A DNA stretch of 64,000 bases from Vampirovibrio chlorellavorus (lineage in GTDB: Bacteria; Cyanobacteriota; Vampirovibrionia; Vampirovibrionales; Vampirovibrionaceae), in NCBI GenBank assembly GCA_903866275.1, contig CAIPMU010000014.1, positions 186,001 to 250,000 of the forward strand. The letters run 5' to 3'. Shown one piece after another: positions 1-8,569 of the stretch. The position numbers and the translations under genes are program-made. Every line of letters starts with the position of its first letter. The first letter of the stretch is position 1. Under the pieces are notes generated by a model. It had not been told where the DNA came from and did not search any database. It worked only from the letters and a program-made list of their open reading frames with translations.

Positions 1-575
1 TTGTGGTTGGCGAGCCAGCAGGCCCAGCCGGTATTGTGAGCAACCAGCAGCAGGGTTAAAACACTGGCACCCCCTGCTCCGGCCAGAAGCCGCATTGGCC
101 AGAGCGTGCTTTGGGTAAAGGCCAGTTGGGCCCAGGGCAGCGCGAGCGGGGTCAGGTTGAGTAAGCCAAAACAGAGCAGCCAGATAAAAGGCAGGAGGCT
201 GATACGCAGCCACTTTGTCTGGATAGTGCCATTGAGAAACATGCTCAACCCTACGACGACTGCTGTTTCAAGTGTGAGCAAGAGCCATCCTGCCAGTGTG
301 ACCAGCCGACTCTCGATGTTGCCAAAGCCCAGCCAACTCAAGGGGTGTAGATCAAAAAACCACAGGTAATACAGGCCGCCAAATCCAGCCCCCATGCAGC
401 AACCCAGTCGGAACCGTTCCGCGTTGCTCTGGGCTTGCCAAATGACCATCAGTGCCGGGATCATCGCCACCCATGCGAATATCCAGAGTCCGTAGCCCGG
501 CGCGCTCAACCCCAAAAGCAGGCCACATCCGACCGCCCGGAGTTTGGGTGATAAGAAACGGTTCCATGAGTGCAC
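1..575 (-). CDS. lnt: Apolipoprotein N-acyltransferase, N-terminal part (cut by window start)
   Basis: Open reading frame read on the minus strand from a GTG at 575, running off the window edge after about 191 codons. The start is chosen because AGGAG lies 7 bases upstream. The translation is rich in hydrophobic stretches and carries Lnt-like N-terminal blocks: FAWVAMIPALMVIW, then LHPLSWLGF, then LALPWAQLAF, in the family order. Lnt is an inner-membrane enzyme that adds the third acyl chain to the N-terminal cysteine of lipoproteins. The catalytic nitrilase-like domain (Glu-Lys-Cys) lies beyond the window, so activity cannot be judged. The gene is divergent from ruvC with 91 bases between the starts. 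Confidence 0.72.
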   Translation of the reverse strand, partial: MHSWNRFLSPKLRAVGCGLLLGLSAPGYGLWIFAWVAMIPALMVIWQAQSNAERFRLGCCMGAGFGGLYYLWFFDLHPLSWLGFGNIESRLVTLAGWLLLTLETAVVVGLSMFLNGTIQTKWLRISLLPFIWLLCFGLLNLTPLALPWAQLAFTQSTLWPMRLLAGAGGASVLTLLLVAHNTGWACWLANH

Positions 576-640
576 GGGAAAACTCCTGGGCTTGGGGTTG
601 CGGACTCAGTGAGAGGGCGGGGCTTGTGGACTTCTTGCCT

Positions 641-668
641 CTGACTTGCAGCGGAAGGCTGCTATAAT
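641..668 (+). promoter_or_regulatory. Candidate ruvC promoter, possibly leaderless
   Basis: CTGACT (641-646), a 16-base spacer and a perfect TATAAT (663-668). The box overlaps the upstream ATG at 667. Transcription 7-8 bases downstream would begin at or near the second in-frame ATG (676), giving a leaderless mRNA. A ribosome-binding-like GGAAGG at 653-658 would only be used by a transcript starting further upstream. Confidence 0.45.
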
Positions 669-1209
669 GCCAGTTATGAGAATTTTAGGCATTGATCCGG
701 GTTTGGGCAAAGTGGGCTTTGGTCTGCTGGAAATCGTAACCTCTCCTGAAGGGGTGACGGGGCAGTATGGCCCGTCTGAGTGGGGCATTATCGCCACTTC
801 CAAAGATAAGTCGGACGGAGAGCGGCTTCAAGAGATTCACGATGACCTGACGGAGCTTTTAACCCAGCTGCGTCCCGATGTGGTGTCGGTGGAGCGTTTA
901 TTTTATTTTCGGAATACCACCACACTGGTACCCGTGGCGCAAGCTCGTGGGGTGATTTTGATGCTGATTCATCGTTTTGGCTTGCCCATGTATGAGTATA
1001 CCCCCATGCAGGTGAAGCAGGCCATTACTGGCTATGGGAAGTCGGAAAAAGCGGAAGTGCAAAACGCCCTGATTGATATGTTGAGTTTGAGTAAAAAACC
1101 CACGCCGGATGATGCTGCCGATGGGCTGGCCCTGGCGGTGTGTCATTTTAATCATGTGGGGAGGCTTCAGCTCATGCAGGGTCAGGTCACGGGCTCCATT
1201 TCATTTTGA
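667..1209 (+). CDS. ruvC: Crossover junction endodeoxyribonuclease RuvC
   Basis: Holliday-junction resolvase that cuts four-way junctions with the RuvAB motor during recombinational repair. The product is 180 aa from this start (family about 170-190). All four acidic metal-binding positions are visible: D10 in LGIDPG, E76 in VSVERLFYF, and D149 and D152 in PDDAADGLA. The start at 667 has GGAAGG 8 bases upstream. An internal ATG at 676 gives MRILGIDPG, closer to typical RuvC N termini, and would be the start if the mRNA is leaderless from the TATAAT at 663-668. Divergent from lnt; ruvA and ruvB are not in the window. Confidence 0.95.
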   Translation: MPVMRILGIDPGLGKVGFGLLEIVTSPEGVTGQYGPSEWGIIATSKDKSDGERLQEIHDDLTELLTQLRPDVVSVERLFYFRNTTTLVPVAQARGVILMLIHRFGLPMYEYTPMQVKQAITGYGKSEKAEVQNALIDMLSLSKKPTPDDAADGLALAVCHFNHVGRLQLMQGQVTGSISF

Positions 1210-1308
1210 GTGAGGTCTTTGCTGCAACTGAAGTGCCATTGGTTGTCTAAGCTTGACCTTTTGGTTACAGTGTTCGCAAGTGCATCATGAAGAGATGAGG
1301 ATTTTGGT

Positions 1309-2328
1309 ATGCAAAAAGCAGTTCGTTTAGCGGTATTTGGGTTTGGCGGCTTGGGCCGTGGTATGGCTCGTTTGGCACCACAGCGCCCTGATTTTAAACT
1401 GGTGGCTGTCGCCGATAGTCAAGGTTTTGCCTACAATGCCAATGGATTGGCACTGACGGAAGAATTTCAGCTGCAACAGCCCTTGACCAACGATTCCGAT
1501 TCCATCATCAGTCTGCTGAAGTTGCATGGACACGAAATTGATGCGGTATTTATGGCCCTCCCGAATCTTCCGGTTGAGTTTTTCGCGGAAACCGTCAAGC
1601 GTATTGCTGAAGAAACCGGATTTCAGGGCGTTTTTGTCGATGCCCTCAAGCGTACCGAGGCGGTGGAGCGTCTCTTTGCCCTCAGCGATGAACTGCGGAC
1701 GCACAATATTCTTTATATTACTGGCGCAGGAGCAACACCCGGCTTCTTAACCACCATTGCCGCCGTTGCTGCTCATTCCTTCGTGGAAGTGCTGGATGTG
1801 AACATTCACTTTGGCGTGGGCATTGCCAACTGGGAAGCCTATAAATCCACCGTGCGTGAGGATTTCATCCACCTGGAAGGCTTTGATGCCAAGCGCGTCT
1901 CCTGCATGAGTGATGAAGAGATTGGCCAGGAGCTGGACGTGCGCAACGGCCTGCTGAAACTGGTGGACATGGAACACGCTGACGATGTCATTCTGGAATT
2001 GGCCGGTGTTTGCCCTCGTGACCGTGTTCGGGTGGGTGGTCTGGTCGATACCCGTAATGCCAAAAAACCGGTCAGCACCAGTGTCACGGTGACTGGTCGT
2101 ACCGCCAGCGGTGCGGTGGGCTCTCATCAGTTTGTGGTCAGTGATGAAGCGACTATGGTGGATAACGTCTGCGGTCCGGCCCTGGGCTTTATGCTTCGCG
2201 GGATTGAGCTGCATCAGCGTGGTTTTACCGGCTTGATCACCTCGGCGGATATTATGCCTCGCTTCTCGACTCGCGTGTTTGGCGCGGATGAATCGATGCA
2301 GCAGCGAGAGGCTGTCGCGCTGGTTTAA
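1309..2328 (+). CDS. Saccharopine dehydrogenase-like NAD(P)-binding oxidoreductase
   Basis: A 339-aa protein with an N-terminal Rossmann fold: VFGFGGLGRGMARL at residues 9-22 matches GxGxxG dinucleotide binding. The rest resembles the saccharopine dehydrogenase-like proteins found widely in cyanobacteria, with a GAGATPGFL block near residue 146 and a long C-terminal substrate domain. True lysine-pathway saccharopine dehydrogenase activity is not implied, and the substrate is unknown. The start ATG has a GAGATGAGG purine tract about 10 bases upstream. It stands alone between ruvC and bioD with roughly 100-base gaps, so a separate transcript is likely. The fold is clear; the reaction is not. 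Confidence 0.7.
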   Translation: MQKAVRLAVFGFGGLGRGMARLAPQRPDFKLVAVADSQGFAYNANGLALTEEFQLQQPLTNDSDSIISLLKLHGHEIDAVFMALPNLPVEFFAETVKRIAEETGFQGVFVDALKRTEAVERLFALSDELRTHNILYITGAGATPGFLTTIAAVAAHSFVEVLDVNIHFGVGIANWEAYKSTVREDFIHLEGFDAKRVSCMSDEEIGQELDVRNGLLKLVDMEHADDVILELAGVCPRDRVRVGGLVDTRNAKKPVSTSVTVTGRTASGAVGSHQFVVSDEATMVDNVCGPALGFMLRGIELHQRGFTGLITSADIMPRFSTRVFGADESMQQREAVALV

Positions 2329-2447
2329 GCGCTACATTTCATCAGTACGGGCTTTTGGATGACGCTGGCCTTTTGAACAGCGCATTGAAAAGCGGCCTTA
2401 GCTTGAGGGTTCACATCCGGTGAATCTCTTGGACTGGAGTGATTGCA

Positions 2448-3122
2448 ATGTCTTTGTTCATTACTGGAACCGGAACGGGTGTTGGCAAAACGGTGGTCAC
2501 TGCCGTGATTGCTGCATGGTTTCAAAGCCAGGGTAAATCGGTTTGTGTGTACAAGCCCATTCAAACTGGCTCTCCGGATGCGTCAAAACCAGAAGACCCT
2601 GCCAGCATTCAATCCTGGTTGGGGCAGGCTGTGGCAACGTATTGTTCCTATTGCTTTGCCGATCCGGTGGCGCCCTATGCGGCCGATCCTGAGCGCACTA
2701 TTCAGACCGGTAAAATGCTGCAAGATTTTAAAAACCTGCAAAAGCAATACGATATTGTGCTGGTGGAAGGTGCTGGCGGGGTCAGAGTGCCAGTTGCTCC
2801 CTATCTGGAGATGATTGATCTGATACGCATGTTTCAGCTGCCCGTCGTGGTGGTGGCTCATCCACAACTGGGCACCATTAATCACACCTTGCTGACGGTG
2901 GATGCACTATTGGCCCAGCGACTTGAGGTGAAAGGGGTCGTGATTTCTGATTATCCGGGCACGGCAGAGGTCCAGCGAGATCCGGCGATTCAGAGCTTGT
3001 TTTCAACCTTGGAGCCGTTTTTGCCCGTGCCGGTGTTGGGGACATTGCCTCACATTGAGCTGACATTGGAAGGCTTTCAGGAGGCCTCGGCGCAGCTCAG
3101 TCACTGGAAACTGCTGGAGTAG
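2448..3122 (+). CDS. bioD: Dethiobiotin synthetase
   Basis: ATP-dependent carboxylase that closes the ureido ring of dethiobiotin from 7,8-diaminopelargonate, the penultimate step of biotin synthesis. The product is 224 aa, the normal length. The P-loop TGTGTGVGKT is at residues 6-15, followed by YKPIQTGS and the VEGAGGVRVP block, both typical of BioD. The start at 2448 is preferred over an in-frame GTG at 2439 because GGAG lies 8 bases before the ATG and the protein then begins MSLFITGTG as in the family. No other bio genes are in the window, so the pathway genes appear scattered. Confidence 0.93.
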   Translation: MSLFITGTGTGVGKTVVTAVIAAWFQSQGKSVCVYKPIQTGSPDASKPEDPASIQSWLGQAVATYCSYCFADPVAPYAADPERTIQTGKMLQDFKNLQKQYDIVLVEGAGGVRVPVAPYLEMIDLIRMFQLPVVVVAHPQLGTINHTLLTVDALLAQRLEVKGVVISDYPGTAEVQRDPAIQSLFSTLEPFLPVPVLGTLPHIELTLEGFQEASAQLSHWKLLE

Positions 3123-3205
3123 TGTGGGTTTTTTAAAAGACGACGAGGCCTTTTGAGGTGCCATGATTTTAAATCATCGGAGGATGCGCAATTACCTCAG
3201 GCTTA

Positions 3206-3233
3206 TTGTTTTTATTTTATTAAGTGATTTAAT
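3206..3233 (+). promoter_or_regulatory. Candidate promoter of the 78-aa orphan gene
   Basis: AT-rich stretch with TTGTTT (3206-3211), a 16-base spacer and TTTAAT (3228-3233). The start would fall about 13 bases before the ATG at 3253, just in front of GAGGT (3240-3244). The match to consensus is moderate. Confidence 0.35.
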
Positions 3234-3252
3234 TGATGCGAGGTCGTATTGG

Positions 3253-3489
3253 ATGTCATCTATCGGTAGCGGTCTTGGATTTTCGAGTAGCCTGTTTCAG
3301 AGTGCCGCGTCGGCGAGTTCAGCTGCGGCTGATTCGACTGGGCAGGCTCAAATTGCCGCTAAGGCGAAACAGGCTTTAGCCAAAGGCGTTCAGGATGGTG
3401 GACAGGTCGACGATTACAAGCCCAAGAGCGATTTAACTGGTGCTTCTGGTGACAATGATTATTGGTCGGCTCTGGGCTATGACGCCTAA
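3253..3489 (+). CDS. Small Ser/Ala-rich hypothetical protein
   Basis: A 78-aa protein starting MSSIGSGLGFSSSLFQSAAS. The frame is open further upstream to 3163, but the ATG at 3253 is favoured because GAGGT sits 8 bases before it and the upstream residues look like translated leader. The middle is Ala/Gln/Lys-rich and probably helical; the C-terminal part is acidic and ends YWSALGYDA. There is no signal peptide or membrane segment. It is not recognised as a known family. It may be a small structural or regulatory protein specific to the lineage, comparable in style to the other small orphans at 13484 and 21576. It converges on gcvPB. Confidence 0.5.
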   Translation: MSSIGSGLGFSSSLFQSAASASSAAADSTGQAQIAAKAKQALAKGVQDGGQVDDYKPKSDLTGASGDNDYWSALGYDA

Positions 3490-3515
3490 TCCATCCTAGG
3501 GGCAATCTGACTCCC

Positions 3516-4985
3516 TTAAGGGCGGAAGTAGTTTAAGTCCGGATTTCGGGCAGCAGCCACTTCGTCTACCTTGCTGACCGGTGTGGTATAGGGAGCACCC
3601 AGTACCAGATCCGGTTGTGTTCTGCATTCTTCCGCAATGGCTTTCATCGCGGCCACAAACTGATCCAGCGTTTGCTTGGACTCGGTCTCGGTGGGCTCAA
3701 ACATCATGGCTTCTGGCACGATTAGCGGGAAGTATACGGTGGGCGGATGGTATCCGTAATCCATCAGACGCTTGACGATGGCCATCGTGTTTAAATGCGA
3801 ATCATACTGCTTCTGCTTGGCGTTGGTCAGGATGAACTCGTGCTTGCACACCTGATCAAAAGCGACCTGATAGTCGTCTTTCAGGCAGGCTTTGAGATAG
3901 TTGGCGTTCAGTACGGCATCCCGGCTCACCTGGGCCAGACCCTCGCCGCCGTAGGCCAGAATGTAGGTCAGCGCACGGGCGATCATCTCGAAGTTGCCGT
4001 AAAAGGCCTTCACCTTGCCAATGGATAGCGGGCGATTCTCGTTCAGGTGGTAGTTTTTTCCGTCAAACTCGACCAATGGGGCTGGCAGATAAGGCAGCAA
4101 GGTTTGATTGACCGCGACTGGGCCACAACCGGGACCACCACCGCCGTGCGGTGTGGCAAAGGTCTTGTGGGTGTTGATGTGCATTACATCAAAGCCCATG
4201 AGGGCCGGTTTGGCCTGCCCCAGAACCGCATTCAGGTTGGCCCCATCGTAGTACATTAATCCACCGGCTTCATGCACCAGCCGGGTGATTTCCAGGATGT
4301 CGCGCTCAAACAGGCCAACGGTGCTGGGGTTGGTCAGCATGACAGCTGCGGTTTTGTCGGAAAGCGCCGCTTTGAGCTGGGCTAAATCGATCAGGCCACC
4401 ACTGGTGGATTTGATTTCTACCACTTTGAAGCCGCACATGGCCGCAGAAGCCGGGTTGGTCCCATGTGCCGAATCCGGCACAATGACTTCCGTGCGTTGC
4501 GGCTGGTTGATGTGGGCAAAGTGGGCCTTGATCATCATGATGCCTACCAGTTCGCCTTGCGCCCCGGCAGCTGGCTGGAGGCTAACCGCATCAAAGCCGG
4601 TAATATCGGCCAGATACTGTTGCAGGGTGTAGATGATTTTTAATGCGCCCTGACTGAGGTGCGACGGGGTCATGGGGTGCAGTCGGGTCAAGCCGTCCAG
4701 CATCCCGTAGTAGTCGCAGACCTTGGGATTGTACTTCATGGTGCAGGAGCCCAAGGGGTAAAACTCTTTATCAATACAGTGGTTCAGTTGCGAGAGCCTC
4801 AGAAAGTGGCGCATTGCTTCCAGTTGCGAGAGTTCGGGCAGGCGAGGGGCTTCTGCTCGCAACATTTCTGGGGGAATGAGCGACTCCAGCGGGCGTTCTT
4901 CCACCCCGACTGCGGGCAGCGACAGGCCACTGGCCCCCGGCCGGGACATTTCAAAGATGGAGGGTTCTAACACTTGAGCGTTCAT
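3516..4985 (-). CDS. gcvPB: Glycine dehydrogenase (decarboxylating), subunit 2
   Basis: C-terminal half of the P-protein of the glycine cleavage system, which decarboxylates glycine and passes aminomethyl to lipoyl-GcvH. Length is 489 aa, normal for the split form. The PLP-binding lysine is K274 in NTHKTF, followed by the glycine-rich PHGGGGPGCGPV. The start overlaps the gcvPA stop by one base (TAATG), so the two subunits are translationally coupled, which fits their obligate heteromeric assembly. Last gene of the gcvT-gcvH-gcvPA-gcvPB cluster; it converges on the small orphan ending at 3489. Confidence 0.95.
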   Translation of the reverse strand: MNAQVLEPSIFEMSRPGASGLSLPAVGVEERPLESLIPPEMLRAEAPRLPELSQLEAMRHFLRLSQLNHCIDKEFYPLGSCTMKYNPKVCDYYGMLDGLTRLHPMTPSHLSQGALKIIYTLQQYLADITGFDAVSLQPAAGAQGELVGIMMIKAHFAHINQPQRTEVIVPDSAHGTNPASAAMCGFKVVEIKSTSGGLIDLAQLKAALSDKTAAVMLTNPSTVGLFERDILEITRLVHEAGGLMYYDGANLNAVLGQAKPALMGFDVMHINTHKTFATPHGGGGPGCGPVAVNQTLLPYLPAPLVEFDGKNYHLNENRPLSIGKVKAFYGNFEMIARALTYILAYGGEGLAQVSRDAVLNANYLKACLKDDYQVAFDQVCKHEFILTNAKQKQYDSHLNTMAIVKRLMDYGYHPPTVYFPLIVPEAMMFEPTETESKQTLDQFVAAMKAIAEECRTQPDLVLGAPYTTPVSKVDEVAAARNPDLNYFRP

Positions 4986-6403
4986 TAGCAGGTGGCCTCC
5001 AATGCTTCCATGCCGCCAGCGGGCTGGCTAAACAACTGTGGACAGGTGGTACGCAAATACTGGTTCACGGTGCTGACATAGCGGTCAATGTCTTGCGGTG
5101 AGGTGGTTTCGGTACACGTGATCAGCAGGGTGTTCTTAAGGTCGGGATAGTGCTGCTCCAGCACAATGCCACCCAGAATGTTCTGCTGTTCCAGCAGGTT
5201 TAAGAGGGGCTTCACTGGCGCGGGAAAGCGCAGGGCAAACTCAAACAGGAAGGGCTGGCCGGGGATGGCCTGAGTAACTCCCGGGAATTTTTTGAGTCGA
5301 CTGGCCAAGTGGTGCGCTCGCTGCACTGAAAGCGTTGCCAATTGCTGGAGTCCCACCGGGCCAATCAGCGCCAGATACACGGTGGCTTTCAGGACATTCA
5401 GGGCCTGGTTGGTGCAGATGTTGCTGGTCGCTTTTTCCCGGCGGATATGTTGTTCTCGGGTTTGTAGGGTGAGCGTGTAGCACTGCTTGCCCGTTTTATC
5501 CACCGTGCGGCCTACCAAACGTCCCGGCAGTTGCCGGGTGTACTTGTTGAGGGTCGCAATATATCCGCCATACGGTCCCCCAAAGGAAAGATTGTTTCCC
5601 AGCGGCTGGATGTCGCCTACGACAATATCGGCGCCATAGCTGCCGGGTGCCTTGATTAGTCCCAGTGATACCGGATCGGCGGACACGATAAACAGTGCCC
5701 CCGTTTTTTCGCAGAAACTACGTACGGGTTCGGTGGCCTCCAGTCCGCCCAGATAGTTAGGAACCTGAAGGATCACGCAGGCTGTTTTAGCGGCTGCCGG
5801 ATCAGCGTCCGGGTTTAGCAGGTTGACAGGGGCTTCCGGGTTGAACTCCACCAGTTCAACATCGCCCAGCCCATAGAAGTATGTTTTCAGTACCCGTCGA
5901 TAATCCGGATGAACGGTGTTGGCTACCAGCACGCGGGTGCGCCTGGTAGCTCGCAGGGCCATCAGGGCGGCTTCTGTCACGGCAGATGCTCCGTCATAGA
6001 CTGAGGCGTTGGCCACGTCCATCCCGGTCAGCTCACAAATCATGGTCTGGAATTCGTAGGTTACCTGTAAGGTGCCTTGAGCGATTTCCGGTTGGTAGGG
6101 CGTGTAGGCGGTGTAAAATTCGCTGCGGCTGGCAATGGTGTTGACTGCCATCGGGATAAAGCGGCTGTATGCACCGCCCCCCAGAAAGCAGGTCATGCCC
6201 TGCCCCTGATTCAAGTTGGCCCAGGTGGCCAGTTCGGTTTGTAATTCCGCTTCGCTCAGCCCTTGGGCCGGAAGGACCCGATAGTGGATGTTTTCACGCA
6301 GGCTGGCGGGAATATCACTAAAAAGTTCATCCAGACTGTTAACGCCAATGGTTGTTAGCATCGCCTGGCGGTCTGCGTCCGTGTGGGGAAGAAAATTATG
6401 CAT
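4985..6403 (-). CDS. gcvPA: Glycine dehydrogenase (decarboxylating), subunit 1
   Basis: N-terminal half of split P-protein, partner of GcvPB. From the ATG at 6403 the protein has 472 aa and begins MHNFLPHTDADRQAML, matching GcvPA starts. The frame extends upstream to 6529, but that part shows no family similarity. An AGAAAGG tract lies just upstream of the chosen ATG. Blocks such as GGGAYSRFIP, YQPEIAQGTLQ and GLDVANASVYDG-like MDVANASVYDG are typical. There is a 169-base gap to gcvH with a TATAAT on the minus strand at 6499-6494, so this pair may have an extra promoter in addition to read-through from gcvT-gcvH. Confidence 0.93.
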   Translation of the reverse strand: MHNFLPHTDADRQAMLTTIGVNSLDELFSDIPASLRENIHYRVLPAQGLSEAELQTELATWANLNQGQGMTCFLGGGAYSRFIPMAVNTIASRSEFYTAYTPYQPEIAQGTLQVTYEFQTMICELTGMDVANASVYDGASAVTEAALMALRATRRTRVLVANTVHPDYRRVLKTYFYGLGDVELVEFNPEAPVNLLNPDADPAAAKTACVILQVPNYLGGLEATEPVRSFCEKTGALFIVSADPVSLGLIKAPGSYGADIVVGDIQPLGNNLSFGGPYGGYIATLNKYTRQLPGRLVGRTVDKTGKQCYTLTLQTREQHIRREKATSNICTNQALNVLKATVYLALIGPVGLQQLATLSVQRAHHLASRLKKFPGVTQAIPGQPFLFEFALRFPAPVKPLLNLLEQQNILGGIVLEQHYPDLKNTLLITCTETTSPQDIDRYVSTVNQYLRTTCPQLFSQPAGGMEALEATC

Positions 6404-6572
6404 AACCACGCCTTTCTGTACCATGACTGGAGCAGTGTACCTGATGTATACCACTTGTTTGGGGAAATTAACTAATGGTCTGCCATTGCGCTCATTATAA
6501 TATGGGCCCCTCAAAGCACGCCAGTTCATCTATGGCAAAGGCTTCAGGGGTCAAAAAAGCCAGCGCTAAATT

Positions 6573-6974
6573 CTAGACGGACTCTTCAATGGATTTCAGA
6601 TACGCCTTGGGTTCCATCAGTTTTTTGAGCTCTTCTGGCTTGGAAACCAGAATCTCCAGCATCCAGCCACCATTGTAAGGGTCATCATTGACCATTTCAG
6701 GCTCTTCGCTGAGCTGGGTGTTCACGGCGATGACTTCGCCCGCTACGGGGAGATAAAGGTCAGATTGTGCTTTCACTGATTCGATGGAGCCGAAAGACTC
6801 ACCCTGATCAAAGCTTTGGCCCACGTCTGGCAGCTCGACAAACACAATATCCCCCAGCTGGGAAGCGGCAAACTCGGTGATGCCGATTCTTACACGGTCA
6901 TCATCCATCATACGGACGTATTCATGGGTTTCTGCCAGTAAAACGTCATCTGGTATTGTGAATTCTGTTGCCAT
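6573..6974 (-). CDS. gcvH: Glycine cleavage system H protein
   Basis: Lipoyl carrier that shuttles the aminomethyl intermediate between GcvP, GcvT and the lipoamide dehydrogenase (not in this window). 133 aa, normal length. The lipoylation site is K68 in GSIESVKAQSDLY; the family usually has Ala or Val where this protein has Gln next to the lysine motif, a mild variation. It lies 20 bases downstream of gcvT in the same orientation. No lipoate ligase or synthase gene is nearby. Confidence 0.95.
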   Translation of the reverse strand: MATEFTIPDDVLLAETHEYVRMMDDDRVRIGITEFAASQLGDIVFVELPDVGQSFDQGESFGSIESVKAQSDLYLPVAGEVIAVNTQLSEEPEMVNDDPYNGGWMLEILVSKPEELKKLMEPKAYLKSIEESV

Positions 6975-6994
6975 TCAGCTTTTCTCCTTGCCTC

Positions 6995-8167
6995 TTAGTG
7001 TTGATAAAAAGGTCTTTCTACAATTTCTGCATCCACATCCGTACCCCGAACCCGGATCTGAATGGTATCGCCCGGTCCTAGCACCGAGCCAGAGCGAATA
7101 TAACCCATCCCGATTGGCACATTGAACAACGGCGAAATTGAGCCGCTGGTCACCTCGCCCACGGGCAGGCCATTTTTGAGAATGATGTCGTGTTGTCGGG
7201 CAATGGTCCGCTTGTTCAGCGTAAAGCAGAAAAATTCCTTGTCCAGTCCTTGCTCACGCTGCTGTATCAAGGCTGCCTTCCCGATAAATTGACCTGGCTT
7301 TTCCAGTTTGACCGACCAACCGAGTCCCGCTTCCAACGGCGTATCTTGCTCACTGATGTCACGCCCATGCAGGGGGTAAGCCGCTTCAAGCCGCAAGGTG
7401 TCTCTGGCCCCTAGTCCAATGGGTTGTAGCGCCAGTGGTCGTCCCAGGTCTAACAGCAAATCCCAGAGTGCCGGTGCATTTTCGTTGGGCACAATAATTT
7501 CCACACCATCTTCTCCGGTATAGCCGGTGCGAGAGATTAAAACGGGTGTGCCCTGAATTTGCGCTTCGCTAATCCAGAAGCGCTTGGGCAGATCGTCCGT
7601 ATCAAAGCCGGTGCGGGCCAGTATATGCGCGAAATCCGGGCCTTGTAGGGCAAACAGGCCATACTGACTATGCCAGCTGACTTTTAAACTGGAAAACTTC
7701 AGGGCCTCGGCGTGCTGTTCAATCCAGGCGATGTCTTTTTCCGTATTGGCCGCGTTACAGATGATCAGAAACTCCTGAAAGTCTTTCAGGTCATGGAGTT
7801 CTGGCAGTTGATAAACAATGATGTCATCGATAATGCCACCGGCTTCGGTTAAAAACTGGGTGTAAACGGCTTTGCCGGGTTGCAGTCTGGTTAAATTTTG
7901 CGGCACCAGATACTCCAGAAAGGCACGGGTGGCTTCCAAATCGCCACTGTGAACCGTGATCAGCCCCATGTGGGAAATATCGAACAGGCCTGCCACTTCG
8001 CGCACGGCATGGTGTTCTTCCATGACCTTGCCATATTGCAGGGGCATTTGCCAGCCCGCAAAATCCACCATTTTGGCCCCGCGGGCGACATGGTTATCAT
8101 ACAAGGCTGTTTTTTTGGTTACATCCTGATGTTCAGGGGGTAAATGCTCAGAGGGCGTTTTAATCAT
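6995..8167 (-). CDS. gcvT: Glycine cleavage system T protein (aminomethyltransferase)
   Basis: Transfers the methylene group from lipoyl-GcvH to tetrahydrofolate and releases ammonia. 390 aa. The folate-binding N-terminal domain shows VDFAGWQMPLQYG and LFDISHMG, then the TGYTGEDGVEI block and GLGARDTLRLEA, all hallmarks of GcvT. It is the first gene of the minus-strand gcv cluster. The first about 15 residues before the conserved core are a short extension. I looked upstream (8168-8320) for a glycine riboswitch and saw none, so regulation of the cluster by glycine, if it exists, is by another route. Confidence 0.95.
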   Translation of the reverse strand: MIKTPSEHLPPEHQDVTKKTALYDNHVARGAKMVDFAGWQMPLQYGKVMEEHHAVREVAGLFDISHMGLITVHSGDLEATRAFLEYLVPQNLTRLQPGKAVYTQFLTEAGGIIDDIIVYQLPELHDLKDFQEFLIICNAANTEKDIAWIEQHAEALKFSSLKVSWHSQYGLFALQGPDFAHILARTGFDTDDLPKRFWISEAQIQGTPVLISRTGYTGEDGVEIIVPNENAPALWDLLLDLGRPLALQPIGLGARDTLRLEAAYPLHGRDISEQDTPLEAGLGWSVKLEKPGQFIGKAALIQQREQGLDKEFFCFTLNKRTIARQHDIILKNGLPVGEVTSGSISPLFNVPIGMGYIRSGSVLGPGDTIQIRVRGTDVDAEIVERPFYQH

Positions 8168-8320
8168 ACTGAGATTTTTGACCAGGAACTGCGCCTTGTC
8201 AATTTGAAAATACGCAGCGGCTTGGCTTGAACGTCCCCATGAACGGAAGACGCTGGCCTTTATGACAAGCCATACGATCGTGTGAAAGCTTACTCTGAGA
8301 ATGCGAATGGGTGTAGCAGG

Positions 8321-8473
8321 TTAATGCGACAGCACCTGCAGGATGCTATAGGCCAGCACCAGCAGGCTCGTTTGCCAGAGCAGATCCAGAGCGGGTCTGG
8401 TTTGGGTTGCCGCCAGAGCGATCACTTTGGGTTCTGATGAATGTGGGTGGTGTCCGTTCCGATTAGGTATCAT
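8321..8473 (-). CDS. Small putative membrane-anchored protein
   Basis: A 50-aa frame starting MIPNRNGHH with GGAG 8 bases before the ATG. The N-terminal half is His/Pro-rich and polar. The C-terminal half, LLWQTSLLVLAYSILQVL, is a plausible single transmembrane helix, giving a tail-anchored layout. No family is recognised. It lies between gcvT and tlyA on the same strand and could be expressed with either. The evidence is the ribosome binding site and the hydrophobic pattern only, so it may be spurious. Confidence 0.4.
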   Translation of the reverse strand: MIPNRNGHHPHSSEPKVIALAATQTRPALDLLWQTSLLVLAYSILQVLSH

Positions 8474-8569
8474 CAAAAAAACTCCATGAGGCGGGTTGGT
8501 GCATGCTGGGAAGTTCATGATTAATGTCGGCAGGGGGGAGGAAAACTTTAGGGTGTTTGACCCAAAAAT

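Noticed and set aside
6404-6529. N-terminal extension of the gcvPA frame
   Set aside because: Not similar to GcvPA starts; the ATG at 6403 has an AGAAAGG-type ribosome binding site and the conserved N terminus.
2355-8265. Shared 12-mer GACGCTGGCCTT near 2357 and 8249
   Set aside because: Only two copies in intergenic DNA with no flanking similarity; consistent with chance.
8271-8284. Near-palindrome CATACGATCGTGTG upstream of gcvT
   Set aside because: 14 bases with one mismatched pair; too short and lacking a repeated copy to call an operator.
8168-8320. Search for a glycine riboswitch upstream of gcvT
   Set aside because: No recognisable conserved core seen by eye; an automated covariance search could still overturn this.
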